Shown in pieces: positions 1 to 8,758 of a stretch of DNA of 64,000 nt. The stretch is from Bradyrhizobium elkanii USDA 76 (lineage in GTDB: Bacteria > Pseudomonadota > Alphaproteobacteria > Rhizobiales > Xanthobacteraceae). The stretch spans positions 1,728,001 through 1,792,000 of the forward strand of contig NZ_CP066356.1 of the NCBI RefSeq assembly GCF_023278185.1, in the 5' to 3' direction. The translations under genes and the position numbers were made by a program. How positions within the stretch are numbered: position 1 is the first letter of the stretch; the number at the start of each line of letters is the position of its first letter. The notes below the pieces were generated by a model. It made no database searches, had not been told where the DNA came from, and worked only from the letters and a program-made list of their open reading frames with translations.

Positions 1-182
1 GCATAAAGGGCCATATCACTCTCCAGTTGTCTAAGAATGTAAACGCAATAGGAGATTGAATAAGGCAACCTGCCGCAAGATTCAAGGGATGACAGCGCCG
101 AGGCCGGCGCGGCATGTTGGTCGTGGCGCTTTCCCGGCGGGCGCATTAAAAGCGCCCGAGATTTCGGAGACGTGACGGTTCG

Positions 183-338
183 ATGAAGCGTGTGGGAACC
201 TGGCTGTTCTATCTCGTCGGTGCGATCGCCGTCGCTTATCTCGCGCTCTATGCCTATGTGACGTTCACCGGTCGCGACATCACGCCGGGCGATCCGATCC
301 GGATCTTCCGCAAGCCCGACGCGCCCAGCTATTCGTGA
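183..338 (+). CDS. small single-pass membrane protein, unknown function
   Basis: A 51-residue ORF starting MKRVGTWLFYL and ending in SYS. Residues 7-27 form one hydrophobic helix (LFYLVGAIAVAYLALYAY), followed by a short polar tail with the motif TPGDPIR. It ends 40 bases before the convergent flbD gene. The compact membrane-helix-plus-tail layout and the clean codon use suggest a real gene, but I do not recognise a family and assign no function. It lies alone on the plus strand with about 180 bases upstream that hold no other gene. Confidence 0.55.
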   Translation: MKRVGTWLFYLVGAIAVAYLALYAYVTFTGRDITPGDPIRIFRKPDAPSYS

Positions 339-377
339 GACGAGGCCGGCGGCGGGACTTGCCGCCGCCTGGGTTTC

Positions 378-1763
378 TCAGCCGGCGTTCGCCATGCGCT
401 GATAATCGGGCGCGCCATTGCCGGCCGGGGTGATCGGGATGCCGCCGTCGGCATATTCGTTCAGCTTGTTGCGCAGCGTGCGGATCGAGATGCCGAGGAT
501 GTTGGCGGCATGGGTGCGGTTGCCGAGGCAGTGCTTCAGCGTTTCCAGGATCAGGTCGCGCTCGACATCGGCGACGGTGCGGCCGACCAGCGCGCGGGTG
601 ACCTGCTCGGCGGCAAGCGTCGCGTGCGCAACCGCGGGCGCGGTCTTGGCGAGGTCGAGGCGGTCGCCGTCGGGGGTCAGGATCGCGTCAGAACCGATCT
701 CGTCGCCCTGCGCCATCAGGACCGCGCGATGGATGGTGTTCTCGAGCTCGCGGACGTTGCCCTGCCAGCGGTTCGCGGTCAGGACGCGGCGGGCATCAGC
801 CGAGATCGGACGAACCGGCATGCCGTTGGCTTCGGCATATTTCCTGGCGAAATGCTGCGCCAGTTCGAGGATGTCGGCCGGGCGGTCGCGCAGCGGCGGA
901 ATCTTCAGGTTGACGACGTTGAGGCGGAACAGCAGGTCCTCGCGGAAGGTGCCTTCGCGCACCGCCTCCGAGAGGTTGCGGTTCGAGGTCGCGATGATGC
1001 GGATGTCGACCGGGACCGGCTTGGTGCCGCCGACGCGATCGATCACGCGCTCCTGGATCGCGCGCAGCAGCTTGGACTGCAGCCGAACGTCCATCTCGGA
1101 GATTTCGTCGAGCAGCAGCGTGCCGCCGGTCGCTTCCTCGAACTTGCCGATGCGGCGCGCCACCGCGCCGGTGAAGGCGCCCTTCTCATGGCCGAACAGC
1201 TCGGATTCCAAGAGGTGCTCGGGGATGGCGGCGCAGTTGATCGAGATGAATGGCCGCTTGGCGCGGGCCGAGCGGGAATGGACGTAGCGCGCCAGCACTT
1301 CCTTGCCCGTGCCGGACTCGCCGGTGATCATGACGGAGGCGTCCGAGCCTGCGATCTGCTGCGCCAGCTTGATCACCCGGCCCATCGCCTCGTCGCGCCA
1401 GATCAGGTCGCGCGCGTCGTTGGCGACCGCGGCCAGCACCGCTGCGATCAGCTCGGGATCCGGCGGCAACGGGATGTATTCCTTGGCGCCGGCATGGATC
1501 GCGGCGACCGCGGCGCGGGCGTCGTTGGAGATGCCGCAGGCGACGATCGGCACGTGGATGTGCTCGGCTTCGAGCCGCATCACGAGGTCGCGGATGTCGA
1601 GACCGACATCGACCAGCAGGAGGTCGGCGCCCTTGCCGCCGCGCAGCACGTTCATCGCCTGTTCGGCGGCCTCGGCGTGGGTCACGGAGGCGCCGTTGTC
1701 CATCGCGATCTTGGTCGCGGTCGTGAGCTGGCCCTTCAGGGTGCCAACGATGAGAAGCCGCAT
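378..1763 (-). CDS. flbD: FlbD-type sigma-54-dependent flagellar transcriptional activator
   Basis: 461 residues with the full NtrC-family layout: an N-terminal receiver-like domain (about 1-120, candidate phospho-acceptor D52 in LLLVDVG), a sigma-54 interaction AAA+ domain (Walker A GESGTGKE at 148-155, GAFTGA loop at 195-200 that contacts sigma-54, Walker B LLLDEIS near 216-222), and a C-terminal Fis-type HTH (about 400-440, with NRTHAANILGISIRTL). FlbD drives class III/IV flagellar promoters in alphaproteobacteria. The gene sits immediately downstream of fliF-fliG-fliH-fliN on the same strand, as in Caulobacter and Bradyrhizobium, which supports the flagellar assignment over a generic NtrC homologue. 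Confidence 0.9.
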   Translation of the reverse strand: MRLLIVGTLKGQLTTATKIAMDNGASVTHAEAAEQAMNVLRGGKGADLLLVDVGLDIRDLVMRLEAEHIHVPIVACGISNDARAAVAAIHAGAKEYIPLPPDPELIAAVLAAVANDARDLIWRDEAMGRVIKLAQQIAGSDASVMITGESGTGKEVLARYVHSRSARAKRPFISINCAAIPEHLLESELFGHEKGAFTGAVARRIGKFEEATGGTLLLDEISEMDVRLQSKLLRAIQERVIDRVGGTKPVPVDIRIIATSNRNLSEAVREGTFREDLLFRLNVVNLKIPPLRDRPADILELAQHFARKYAEANGMPVRPISADARRVLTANRWQGNVRELENTIHRAVLMAQGDEIGSDAILTPDGDRLDLAKTAPAVAHATLAAEQVTRALVGRTVADVERDLILETLKHCLGNRTHAANILGISIRTLRNKLNEYADGGIPITPAGNGAPDYQRMANAG

Positions 1764-1817
1764 GATGATCTCCTGTTCGTCTGGTCGCGCAGGTCCCGCG
1801 CGTGACCGCCTGAGTTG

Positions 1818-2168
1818 TTAAGAGCGTTCTGCCTTGATGATTTCGGTCATGGTCACGCCGAGCTTGTCTTCCACCAGCACCACTTCGCCACGCGCCACCA
1901 GGCGGTTGTTGACGTAGATGTCGATCGCCTCGCCGACGCGGCGGTCGAGTTCGAGCACGGTGCCCGGTCCGAGCTTCAAGAGGTCGCCGACGTCCATCTT
2001 GGAGCGCCCGAGCACGGCCGAGACCTGCACCGGCACGTCGAACACGGCCTCCAGATCGGCCGCGATGCGCGCGGCATGCTCATCCTCATTGTAGCCGATG
2101 TCGTCGATCCCGGGCGCCTCGGCGGAGTTGAGATCGGGAAGCGGGACTTGGGTGTCGGTGTCGCTCAT
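1818..2168 (-). CDS. fliN: flagellar motor switch protein FliN
   Basis: 116 residues. The C-terminal SpoA/FliN domain (about 40-112) carries the family core: FDVPVQVSAVLGRSKM, then LLKLGPGTVLELDR, then a conserved YVNNRLVARGEVVLVEDKLGV stretch. The first 35 residues are acidic and variable, as is usual. FliN forms the lower C-ring, binds FliH and the export ATPase, and takes part in switching. The gene follows fliH with a 20-base gap and precedes flbD by about 55 bases, so fliF-fliG-fliH-fliN-flbD is probably one transcript. Confidence 0.95.
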   Translation of the reverse strand: MSDTDTQVPLPDLNSAEAPGIDDIGYNEDEHAARIAADLEAVFDVPVQVSAVLGRSKMDVGDLLKLGPGTVLELDRRVGEAIDIYVNNRLVARGEVVLVEDKLGVTMTEIIKAERS

Positions 2169-2188
2169 GGTTCAGCCCTCAATCGCCT

Positions 2189-2812
2189 TCAGCCGGCCTG
2201 GCCGCGGGACGCCAGATAGCGCCCGACGAGTTCGTTGATCTTGCCTTCGATCGCAGCGCGTTCCAGCACGACGCCGCCATCGGCCCATTCGATCCGGCAG
2301 TCGCCGGTCGCAATCGTCGGCTCGGCCAGAATCACCAGCCGGCCCTGAAAGCCGGAATGCGCCGCCATCCGCTCGATATTGTCATGCGCCGCCTCGTAGA
2401 GCGCGTCATTGATGCGCACCACGAGATGCGGCGTCGCCACCAGATGCGAGAAGCAGTCGGAGACCAGCGCGGTGATCTCGCCGAGCGGCTCGCGCGCGAT
2501 CAGCTCGGAGCAAAGCTTGCGGGCGACCGCCACCGCGACGTCCACGGCCTCGGTCTCCATCCGCGTCTCGATGCCGGCGAAGCGCGCCGCGATGCCCTTG
2601 ATCGCGGTGCCGATCTCCTCCAGCGCCTGCGCGGCGCGGCGGTCGCTCTCGACCTTGGCCTCGCGCAGCGCGGCCTCGTAGCCGGCGCGATAGGCCCGGG
2701 CCTCGGCATCGGCGACCTTCTGCGCGACCTCGGCCGGCGTCGGCGCGCGTTCGCGCGCGCGGTCCGGCGCCGAGAAATCCGTGTCGAACAGGAATTTTGC
2801 GGGCGCGGCCAT
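2189..2812 (-). CDS. fliH: flagellar export regulator FliH
   Basis: 207 residues from an ATG that overlaps the fliG stop (TGATG arrangement at 2810-2814). A basic N-terminal motif ([13 protein letters not shown]) is followed by a long alanine/arginine-rich helical segment (about 25-90) and a C-terminal FliH/YscL-like domain ending in RYLASRG. FliH is the stator-like inhibitor of the export ATPase FliI and tethers it to FliN. Sequence divergence of FliH is normal, and the position between fliG and fliN makes the call firm. Confidence 0.88.
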   Translation of the reverse strand: MAAPAKFLFDTDFSAPDRARERAPTPAEVAQKVADAEARAYRAGYEAALREAKVESDRRAAQALEEIGTAIKGIAARFAGIETRMETEAVDVAVAVARKLCSELIAREPLGEITALVSDCFSHLVATPHLVVRINDALYEAAHDNIERMAAHSGFQGRLVILAEPTIATGDCRIEWADGGVVLERAAIEGKINELVGRYLASRGQAG

Positions 2813-3897
2813 CAATACACCAGCTCGTCGTCGGCGCGGTTCTTGGTCAGCGTGATCTCGCCGCGGGCGGCGAGGTCCTTGGCGAGGTTGACCAAGAGCG
2901 CCTGCGCCTCGTCGACATCGCGCAGCCGCACCGGGCCCATCGCGGCCATGTCGTCCATCAGCATCTTGCCGGCGCGCGAGGACATGTTGCCGAGGAAGAA
3001 GCTGCGCACCTCCTCGTTGGCGCTCTTCAGCGCGACGCCGAGCTTGTCCTTGTCGATGTTGCGCATCAGCGTCTGGGCCGAGGCGGTATCGAGCTTGATC
3101 AGATCGTCGAAGGTGAACATCAGCGCCTTGATGCGCTCGGCGGATTCGCGGTTTTCCTCTTCCAGCGAGGTGATGAAGCGGGTCTCGGTCTGGCGGTCGA
3201 AATTGTTGAAGATCTCGGCCATCACCTCATGGGCGTCGCGGCGGCGGGTCTGCGACAGGTTCGACATGAACTCGGTGCGAAGCGTCTGCTCGACGCGCTC
3301 GATGACTTCCTTCTGCACCGCCTCCATCCGCAGCATGCGGCCGACCACGTCGAGCGCAATGTCCTCTGGCAGGATCGCGAGCACGCGCGCGGCGTGCTCC
3401 GGCTTCAGCTTCGACAGCACCACGGCGATGGTCTGCGGGTATTCGTTCTTGAGGTAGTTGGCGAGCACCTCTTCCTGCACGTTGGAGAGCTTCTCCCACA
3501 TGTTGCGGCCGGCGGGGCCGCGGATCTCGTCCATGATGCCGGAGACGCGCTCGGCCGGCAGGTATTGCTGCAGCAGCCGCTCGGTGGCGTCGAAATTGCC
3601 CATCAGCGCGCCGGAGGCCGACATCCGCGAGACGAATTCCAGCATCAGGTCCTCGACCACGTCGGCCTCGACGGTGCCGAGGGTCGACATGTGGACCGAC
3701 AGCTCGCGGACTTCCTCGTCGTCGAGCATCGACCAGATCTTGCCGCCATACTGCTCGCCGAGCGCGAGCATCAGGATTGCCGCGCGCTTCGGGCCGGGCA
3801 GCGGCTTGCCCTTGGGCCGGGCGCTTTGCCGGTTTGCCAGCGTCGAGAGGACGGTGGCGATGTCGTTGGCGTTGGTGGTCTGGGGTACGGCGGCCAT
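2812..3897 (-). CDS. fliG: flagellar motor switch protein FliG
   Basis: 361 residues covering the whole FliG family. The N-terminal FliF-binding part begins near [21 protein letters not shown], the middle domain contains the [18 protein letters not shown] motif (EHPQ-like region), and the C-terminal torque domain contains [22 protein letters not shown] and the charged helix [20 protein letters not shown] used for MotA interaction. It links the MS ring to the C ring. It overlaps the fliH start and begins one base before the fliF stop region, so translation of the three genes is probably coupled. Confidence 0.96.
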   Translation of the reverse strand: MAAVPQTTNANDIATVLSTLANRQSARPKGKPLPGPKRAAILMLALGEQYGGKIWSMLDDEEVRELSVHMSTLGTVEADVVEDLMLEFVSRMSASGALMGNFDATERLLQQYLPAERVSGIMDEIRGPAGRNMWEKLSNVQEEVLANYLKNEYPQTIAVVLSKLKPEHAARVLAILPEDIALDVVGRMLRMEAVQKEVIERVEQTLRTEFMSNLSQTRRRDAHEVMAEIFNNFDRQTETRFITSLEEENRESAERIKALMFTFDDLIKLDTASAQTLMRNIDKDKLGVALKSANEEVRSFFLGNMSSRAGKMLMDDMAAMGPVRLRDVDEAQALLVNLAKDLAARGEITLTKNRADDELVY

Positions 3898-3898
3898 G

Positions 3899-5527
3899 TC
3901 AGTTCTCTACCGGCTCGCTCAGCCATTGACGGACGATGGAGACGGTTTCGTTCGGATTGCGTTCGGCGAGCTCGCCGACCCGGTGCACGGCCTGGGCGTG
4001 GACCTGACCCTGGATCTGGGCGACGTCGATCAATTGCGCCGCGCCGCTGCCGCTCGGGATCAGCGCCTGGCCGGGCGTGCCGGTGCTCTCGGGGGCTTCG
4101 GCCAGCGCGGGCATGCCCGCGCCGGTCAGCGCCGGAATGACGTCGGCCGCCACGATGCGCTTGACCAGCGGACGGACCACCATGAACAGCACGACGAGGC
4201 CAAGCATCATCATGACGCCGAGCTCGATGACGTACATCACGTCATCCTTGGTGAACTGCAGCATGCCGAGCAGGCCGGTCGGCTCGGCGATCGGCTGCGC
4301 GGCGGGCGGCTCGGCGAAGCGCAGGTTGACGACCTCGACCTGGTCGCCGCGCTTCTGGTCGAAGCCGATCGCGGAGCGGACCAAGGCGGCGATGCGGTCG
4401 AGCTGCTCCTTGGTGCGGTCCTGGTAGACCAGCTCGCCTTTTTCGTTCTTGGAGTAGCTGCCGTCGACCAGCACCGCGACCGAGATGCGGTTGACGCGGC
4501 CGGCCTCGGTCACCTCGGTCTTGGTGGTGCGGGAAATCTCGTAATTGTTGGTCTCTTCGCTCTTCTTGCTCTGGTCGCGGGCGCGGGCGGCGTTGTCCTG
4601 GTTCTGGCTGCCCGGCAGCTCGTTGGCGACGGTCACCTGGCCGGAATTGTCGGCGGTGAGGCTCGATTCCTCGCGGGTCTGGGTCGAGCGCAGCACGCGA
4701 CCCTCGGGGTCGAACTTGTCCGAGGTCTGGGTGATCTTGTTGTAGTCGAAGTCGGCGGAGAGCTGGACGCGGGCGCGGCCCGCGCCGACCACCGAGGAGA
4801 CGATGTCCTCGACCTGCTTGCGCATCCGCTTCTCGAAGGCGGCGCGGCGCTCGTCGCCGACCGCGGCGTCGGCATCGGACTGGGCGCCGTCGGCGAGCAG
4901 CTGGCCCGCCTCGTCGACGATCGAGACCCGCTGCGGCTTCAGCCCGTTGACCGCGGAGGCGACGACGTGGCGGATCGCCCGGATCTGCTGCGGCTCCAGC
5001 GCGCCGCGCACCCTGAGCACGATCGAGGCGGAGGGCTCCGGCGTCTCGCGCGAGAACAGCGGCTTCTCCGGCAGCACGAGGTGGACGCGCGCGGCTTGGA
5101 CGCGGTCGATGGCGCGGATGGTGCGGGCGAGCTCGCCCTCCAGCGCCCGCAGATGATTGATGTTCTGGACGAAGCTCGTGGTGCCCAAGGCATCCGACTT
5201 GTCGAAGATCTCGTAGCCGACGCCGCCGCCCTTGGGCATGCCGCCTTCGGCGAGCTTCATCCTGAGCCGCGTCACCTTGTCCTTCGGCACCATGATCGCG
5301 GCGCCGTCATTGCGCAGCTCGAACGGGATCGCCTGGCGCTCCAGCTCCTTGATGATGGCAGAGGAATCCTCGGTCGAGAGGTCGGTGAAGAGGGTGGTCA
5401 TCTGTGGCGTCGTGACGCGCATGATGACGAAGGCGAAGAAGCCGATCAGGGCCGCGGTGACCGCAACCATGGCCGCGAGGCGGGCCGCACCAAGACCTCT
5501 CAGGAAAGCAACCAGACTTTGCACCAA
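3899..5527 (-). CDS. fliF: flagellar MS-ring protein FliF
   Basis: 542 residues from a GTG start ([17 protein letters not shown]). There is a first transmembrane helix at about 18-38 ([17 protein letters not shown]), then two ring-building periplasmic domains with [38 protein letters not shown] and [11 protein letters not shown], a low-complexity loop, a second transmembrane helix near 430-455 ([19 protein letters not shown]) and a C-terminal cytoplasmic tail ([10 protein letters not shown]) that binds FliG. Length and domain order are those of a complete FliF. It is the first gene of the fliFGHN-flbD run, and a CtrA-like site lies about 70-85 bases upstream. Confidence 0.96.
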   Translation of the reverse strand: MVQSLVAFLRGLGAARLAAMVAVTAALIGFFAFVIMRVTTPQMTTLFTDLSTEDSSAIIKELERQAIPFELRNDGAAIMVPKDKVTRLRMKLAEGGMPKGGGVGYEIFDKSDALGTTSFVQNINHLRALEGELARTIRAIDRVQAARVHLVLPEKPLFSRETPEPSASIVLRVRGALEPQQIRAIRHVVASAVNGLKPQRVSIVDEAGQLLADGAQSDADAAVGDERRAAFEKRMRKQVEDIVSSVVGAGRARVQLSADFDYNKITQTSDKFDPEGRVLRSTQTREESSLTADNSGQVTVANELPGSQNQDNAARARDQSKKSEETNNYEISRTTKTEVTEAGRVNRISVAVLVDGSYSKNEKGELVYQDRTKEQLDRIAALVRSAIGFDQKRGDQVEVVNLRFAEPPAAQPIAEPTGLLGMLQFTKDDVMYVIELGVMMMLGLVVLFMVVRPLVKRIVAADVIPALTGAGMPALAEAPESTGTPGQALIPSGSGAAQLIDVAQIQGQVHAQAVHRVGELAERNPNETVSIVRQWLSEPVEN

Positions 5528-5593
5528 CGGCCCCCAGGGATTCGGCCCGCGCGGGTCCGACTGGGCAAATATTGCCTAGGGTATGGTTTCCAT

Positions 5594-5611
5594 ATGGTTA
5601 ACGAAGGTTAA
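5594..5611 (-). promoter_or_regulatory. CtrA-like binding site upstream of fliF
   Basis: On the minus strand the sequence reads TTAACC-TTCG-TTAACCAT, two TTAACC half sites in tandem. The second equals the CtrA half site TTAACCAT; the CtrA consensus is TTAA-N7-TTAA, here the spacing is six. It lies 67-84 bases upstream of the fliF start, and the neighbouring gene encodes SciP, a CtrA antagonist, which makes a cell-cycle input to this flagellar operon plausible. This is a motif match only. Confidence 0.4.
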
Positions 5612-5641
5612 GGACCGCGGCAAAATCGCGGACATGAAAAA

Positions 5642-5670
5642 AACCGGCTTCGCAAAGCGAGGCCGGTTTT
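5642..5670 (-). terminator. bidirectional rho-independent terminator after sciP
   Basis: Arms 5642-5653 (AACCGGCTTCGC) and 5657-5668 (GCGAGGCCGGTT) pair over 12 positions with one G-T wobble around an AAA loop, flanked by a run of A on one side and TTTT on the other. On the minus strand the stem is followed by TTTTTTT, so it should end the sciP transcript before fliF; on the plus strand a weaker T tract follows. Confidence 0.8.
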
Positions 5671-5698
5671 CGTCAAATGCCACAGGATCGGCGCCGAA

Positions 5699-5974
5699 TT
5701 ACTGTCGATATTGCTGGATGCGGGTGGTGCGCAGCCCGGCCAGACCGTGCTGGTCGATCGAGAACTGCCAGGAAAGGAATTCATCGACGGTCAATGTGTA
5801 GCGGCTGCAGGCCTCCTCAAGGGAGAGCAGGCCGCCGCGAACCGCAGCAACGACTTCGGCCTTGCGGCGGATGACCCACCGTTTGGTACCGGGGGCCGGC
5901 AAATCCGCAATCGTTAACGGGCTGCCGTCAGGCCCGATGACGTATTTCACCCTCGGGCGATGGGGTTCTGTCAT
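5699..5974 (-). CDS. sciP: SciP-like CtrA inhibitor (DUF1153)
   Basis: 91 residues starting at the ATG for MTEPHRPRVKYV. It is a near-complete match to the DUF1153/SciP pattern I know: YVIGPDGSPLT, then RWVIRRKAEVVAAVRGGL, SLEEACSRY, EFLSWQ and HGLAGLRTTRIQQYR at the end. In Caulobacter SciP binds CtrA and its target promoters to prevent transcription in early G1. Being next to fliF fits a role in flagellar/cell-cycle regulation. The longer in-frame upstream extension (to 6010) has no conserved residues, so I use the internal ATG. Confidence 0.9.
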   Translation of the reverse strand: MTEPHRPRVKYVIGPDGSPLTIADLPAPGTKRWVIRRKAEVVAAVRGGLLSLEEACSRYTLTVDEFLSWQFSIDQHGLAGLRTTRIQQYRQ

Positions 5975-6149
5975 GGCGTACTCACAAACTCTCAACCACT
6001 GAACTCGCAAGGGGTAAGCTACGCCTCCCGGTTTAAAATTTGCCTAAGCCCAAGCGTTCAATACGAATCTCGTTGGAACGGCCGGGAACAGGGGGCTCTG
6101 CCCGCCGGCAGGCAGACCGGCGCGCAGCGCAATTCGCGGTTCGGCGCGC

Positions 6150-7010
6150 TCAAATCGTGGGGCGCAGGGGACCGCGCGCCAGCGTCAGCAAGGCATCGGC
6201 GAGTGCTTCCGCGGCCTTGTCCGGCCGTCTTTTCTCGTAGATGGCGAATTCCAGATCGGGAAGCGGCGGCAGGCCGTCGCCAATTCCGAGAATGCGCAGG
6301 CCCGTGGTGACGGCGCTGAGCGGCAGCGGGGTGACGGCAAGTCCCGCGACGGCGGCGGCGCGGACGCCGGTCAGGCTCGGGCTGGTATAGACGATCTCCC
6401 AGCCGAGCTCGCCGTCGCGCAGCGCGGAGAGCGCGGCGTCGCGCGACACCGATCGTTCGCGGTACAGCGCCAGCGGCAGCGGCGCGCCGGGAACGAGATC
6501 GAACGTGTCCGCCGCGGTCCACACCAGCGGCTCGCGCCACACCAGGCGGCCTTTCGACGTTCCGAGTGGCCGCTTGGCGAACACCAGATCGAGCCGGCCC
6601 GCATCGAGCTGCTCAATCAGTTCGGCGCTGACGCCGATCTGCACCTCGAGCTTGACCCCGCGATGCAGCGCGGCGAAGCGGCCGAGCGCCGACGGCAATG
6701 AGCCGCCGGCGACTTCCTCGACAACGCCGAGACGGACCGCGCCGGACAGCCGCGGCGCCACCAGCCGCTGCCGTGCCGCCTCCTCGAGCTGCAGCAGACG
6801 CCGAGCGTCCCCGAGCAGCATCTCGCCTTCGTCGGTCAATGCGACACTGCGCGTCGTGCGCCGGAACAGCGGCCGCCGGGTCTCGAGCTCGAGCCGCTTG
6901 ATCTGCTGGCTGATGGTCGACTGGGTCAGATGCAATTGCTCGGCGGCGCGGTGGAAGCCGCCGCAATCGGCGACCGCGACGAAGGCCCGCAAGAGTTCGA
7001 GGTCGAGCAT
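6150..7010 (-). CDS. LysR-family transcriptional regulator, probably of the adjacent malonate genes
   Basis: 286 residues. The N-terminal winged HTH (1-60) has the classic LysR pattern: LELLRAFVAVADCGGFHRAAEQLHLTQ, STISQQIKRLE and a RPLFRRTTRSVALT close. The remainder is a substrate-binding-like effector domain. It is transcribed divergently from mdcA with about 100 bases between, the usual arrangement for a LysR activator and its target; malonate operons often have such a regulator (MdcR/MdcY types). The effector is inferred from context only. Confidence 0.85.
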   Translation of the reverse strand: MLDLELLRAFVAVADCGGFHRAAEQLHLTQSTISQQIKRLELETRRPLFRRTTRSVALTDEGEMLLGDARRLLQLEEAARQRLVAPRLSGAVRLGVVEEVAGGSLPSALGRFAALHRGVKLEVQIGVSAELIEQLDAGRLDLVFAKRPLGTSKGRLVWREPLVWTAADTFDLVPGAPLPLALYRERSVSRDAALSALRDGELGWEIVYTSPSLTGVRAAAVAGLAVTPLPLSAVTTGLRILGIGDGLPPLPDLEFAIYEKRRPDKAAEALADALLTLARGPLRPTI

Positions 7011-7041
7011 CGATTAATCCATATTCGTAATCAATCATATT

Positions 7042-7059
7042 ATAGAATATCGTTTCTAT
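7042..7059. promoter_or_regulatory. candidate LysR operator between lysR and mdcA
   Basis: ATAGAA-TATCGT-TTCTAT is a perfect 6+6 inverted repeat in an unusually AT-rich stretch (about 7010-7065) between the divergent LysR and mdcA genes. Dyad symmetry, location and spacing to both starts fit a LysR-type recognition site. Confidence 0.45.
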
Positions 7060-7114
7060 TATCAATGTCGGCCGCGTACCTTCGCTTCAGATGATCAAGC
7101 AAGGAGAGGCCATC

Positions 7115-8746
7115 ATGTCGGAGACGACCCAACGAACCGATCGCACGGCGCGCCTGGCGCGCGCGCGAGCTGTCTGCGGCACGAACGGAAAGGTCTGTCC
7201 GCCCGACCGCGCGATCGAGCTGCTCGAGGCGGTCATCGCATCCGGCGACCGGGTGGCGCTCGAGGGCGACAACCAGAAGCAGGCGGACTTCCTGGCCGCG
7301 TGCCTCGCCGGGGTGAACCCGGCGCGGGTGCATGATCTGCACATGGTGCAGTCGGTGCTCGCGCTTCCCGATCATCTCGCGGTGTTCGAGCGCGGCATCG
7401 CCAACCGCCTGGACTTCGCCTTTGCCGGCCCGCAGAGCCGCCGCCTCGCCGAGCTCGTCGCCGCCAAGGCGCTGCGGATCGGCGCGATCCATACCTATCT
7501 CGAGCTTTACGCGCGGATGCTGGTGGACCTGACGCCGCAGGTTGCGCTCATCGTGGCCGACAAGGCCGATCGCGACGGCAATCTGTACACCGGCCCGAAC
7601 ACCGAGGACACGCCGACCATCGCCGAGGCCGCGGCGTTCCGCGGTGGCGTCGTCGTGGCGCAGGTCAACGAGATCGTCGATCACCTGCCGCGCGTCGACA
7701 TCCCCGGCGACTGGGTCGATGTCGTGGTGCCCGGTCCGAAGCCGTACGCGATCGATCCGCTGTTCACGCGCGATCCCGCCAAGGTCAGGGACGAGAACGT
7801 CCTGATGGCGATGATGGCGCTCGCGGCGGTGTACGAACCTTATCAGGTGACACGGCTCAATCACGGCATCGGCTATGCCACCGCGGCGATCGAGCTGATC
7901 CTGCCGACCTTTGCCGCCAGACGCGGGCTGAAGGGCAGGGTCGCGCGGAATTTCGTGCTCAATCCGCATCCGACGCTGATCCCCGCCATCGAGGCCGGCT
8001 TCGTCGACAACGTCTATTGCTTCGGCTCGGAGCTCGGCATGGAACGCTATGTCGCCAGCCGTCCCGATGTGTTTCCGGTCGGCGCCGACGGCAATCTGCG
8101 CTCCAACCGCGCGCTGGCGCAGGTCGCCGGACAATATGCCTGCGATCTGTTCGTCGGCGGCACCTTGCAGATCGACCCCGAGGGCAACAGCTCGACCGCC
8201 ACCAAGGACCGCATCACCGGCTTCGGCGGCGCGCCGAACATGGGCGCCGATCCGCGCGGCCGGCGCCACGACAGCGTTGCCTGGCTGCGCGCCGGCGAGG
8301 AAGCAGGCGAGCGCCTGCGCGGCCGCAAGCTCGTGGTGCAGATGGTGCAGACCCGGCAGCCGAACGGCGCGGCGAGCTTCGTCGAGCGCCTTGACGCGTT
8401 CGACCTCGCGGCCTCGGCCGGCTTCGCGCTGCCGCCCGTCATGATCCATGGCGACGACGTCAGCCACGTGATCACCGAGCGCGGCGTCTGCAACCTGCTG
8501 CGTTGCCGCTCGCCGCAGGAGCGCGAGGCCGCCTTGCGCGCGATCGCCGGCGACACCGAGTTCGGCCGGCGGCAGGACGCCGGGACGACCGACGGCCTGC
8601 GCCGCCGCGGCATCGTGATGCTGCCGTCCGATCTCGGACTCGACGTCGAGACGGCGACGCGCGACTGGCTCGCCGCGAAATCGATCGACGACCTCGTCGC
8701 CGCATCGGGCGGCCTCTACGCGCCGCCCGCCAAATTCCGCCGCTAG
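7115..8746 (+). CDS. mdcA: malonate CoA/ACP transferase, malonate decarboxylase alpha subunit MdcA
   Basis: 543 residues from the ATG preceded by AAGGAGAGG; an ATG 24 bases earlier lacks a good site. The protein has the MdcA hallmarks: ALEGDNQKQADFLA near the start, DLHMVQSVL, the FVGGTLQIDPEGNSSTATK region and the signature GFGGAPNMGADPRGRRHD. MdcA exchanges the acyl group on the decarboxylase ACP for malonate. Here the ACP (mdcC), decarboxylase (mdcDE) and assembly genes are absent; instead a malonyl-CoA decarboxylase gene follows 12 bases downstream. That suggests the enzyme acts as an acetyl-CoA:malonate CoA-transferase in a two-enzyme pathway (inference). Confidence 0.88.
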   Translation: MSETTQRTDRTARLARARAVCGTNGKVCPPDRAIELLEAVIASGDRVALEGDNQKQADFLAACLAGVNPARVHDLHMVQSVLALPDHLAVFERGIANRLDFAFAGPQSRRLAELVAAKALRIGAIHTYLELYARMLVDLTPQVALIVADKADRDGNLYTGPNTEDTPTIAEAAAFRGGVVVAQVNEIVDHLPRVDIPGDWVDVVVPGPKPYAIDPLFTRDPAKVRDENVLMAMMALAAVYEPYQVTRLNHGIGYATAAIELILPTFAARRGLKGRVARNFVLNPHPTLIPAIEAGFVDNVYCFGSELGMERYVASRPDVFPVGADGNLRSNRALAQVAGQYACDLFVGGTLQIDPEGNSSTATKDRITGFGGAPNMGADPRGRRHDSVAWLRAGEEAGERLRGRKLVVQMVQTRQPNGAASFVERLDAFDLAASAGFALPPVMIHGDDVSHVITERGVCNLLRCRSPQEREAALRAIAGDTEFGRRQDAGTTDGLRRRGIVMLPSDLGLDVETATRDWLAAKSIDDLVAASGGLYAPPAKFRR

Positions 8747-8758
8747 AAGGAGGCCCCC

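Noticed and set aside
3458..5611. 717-residue plus-strand open frame over fliF/fliG
   Set aside because: Long runs of Asp/His/Ala-rich residues with no family; fliF on the other strand is unambiguous.
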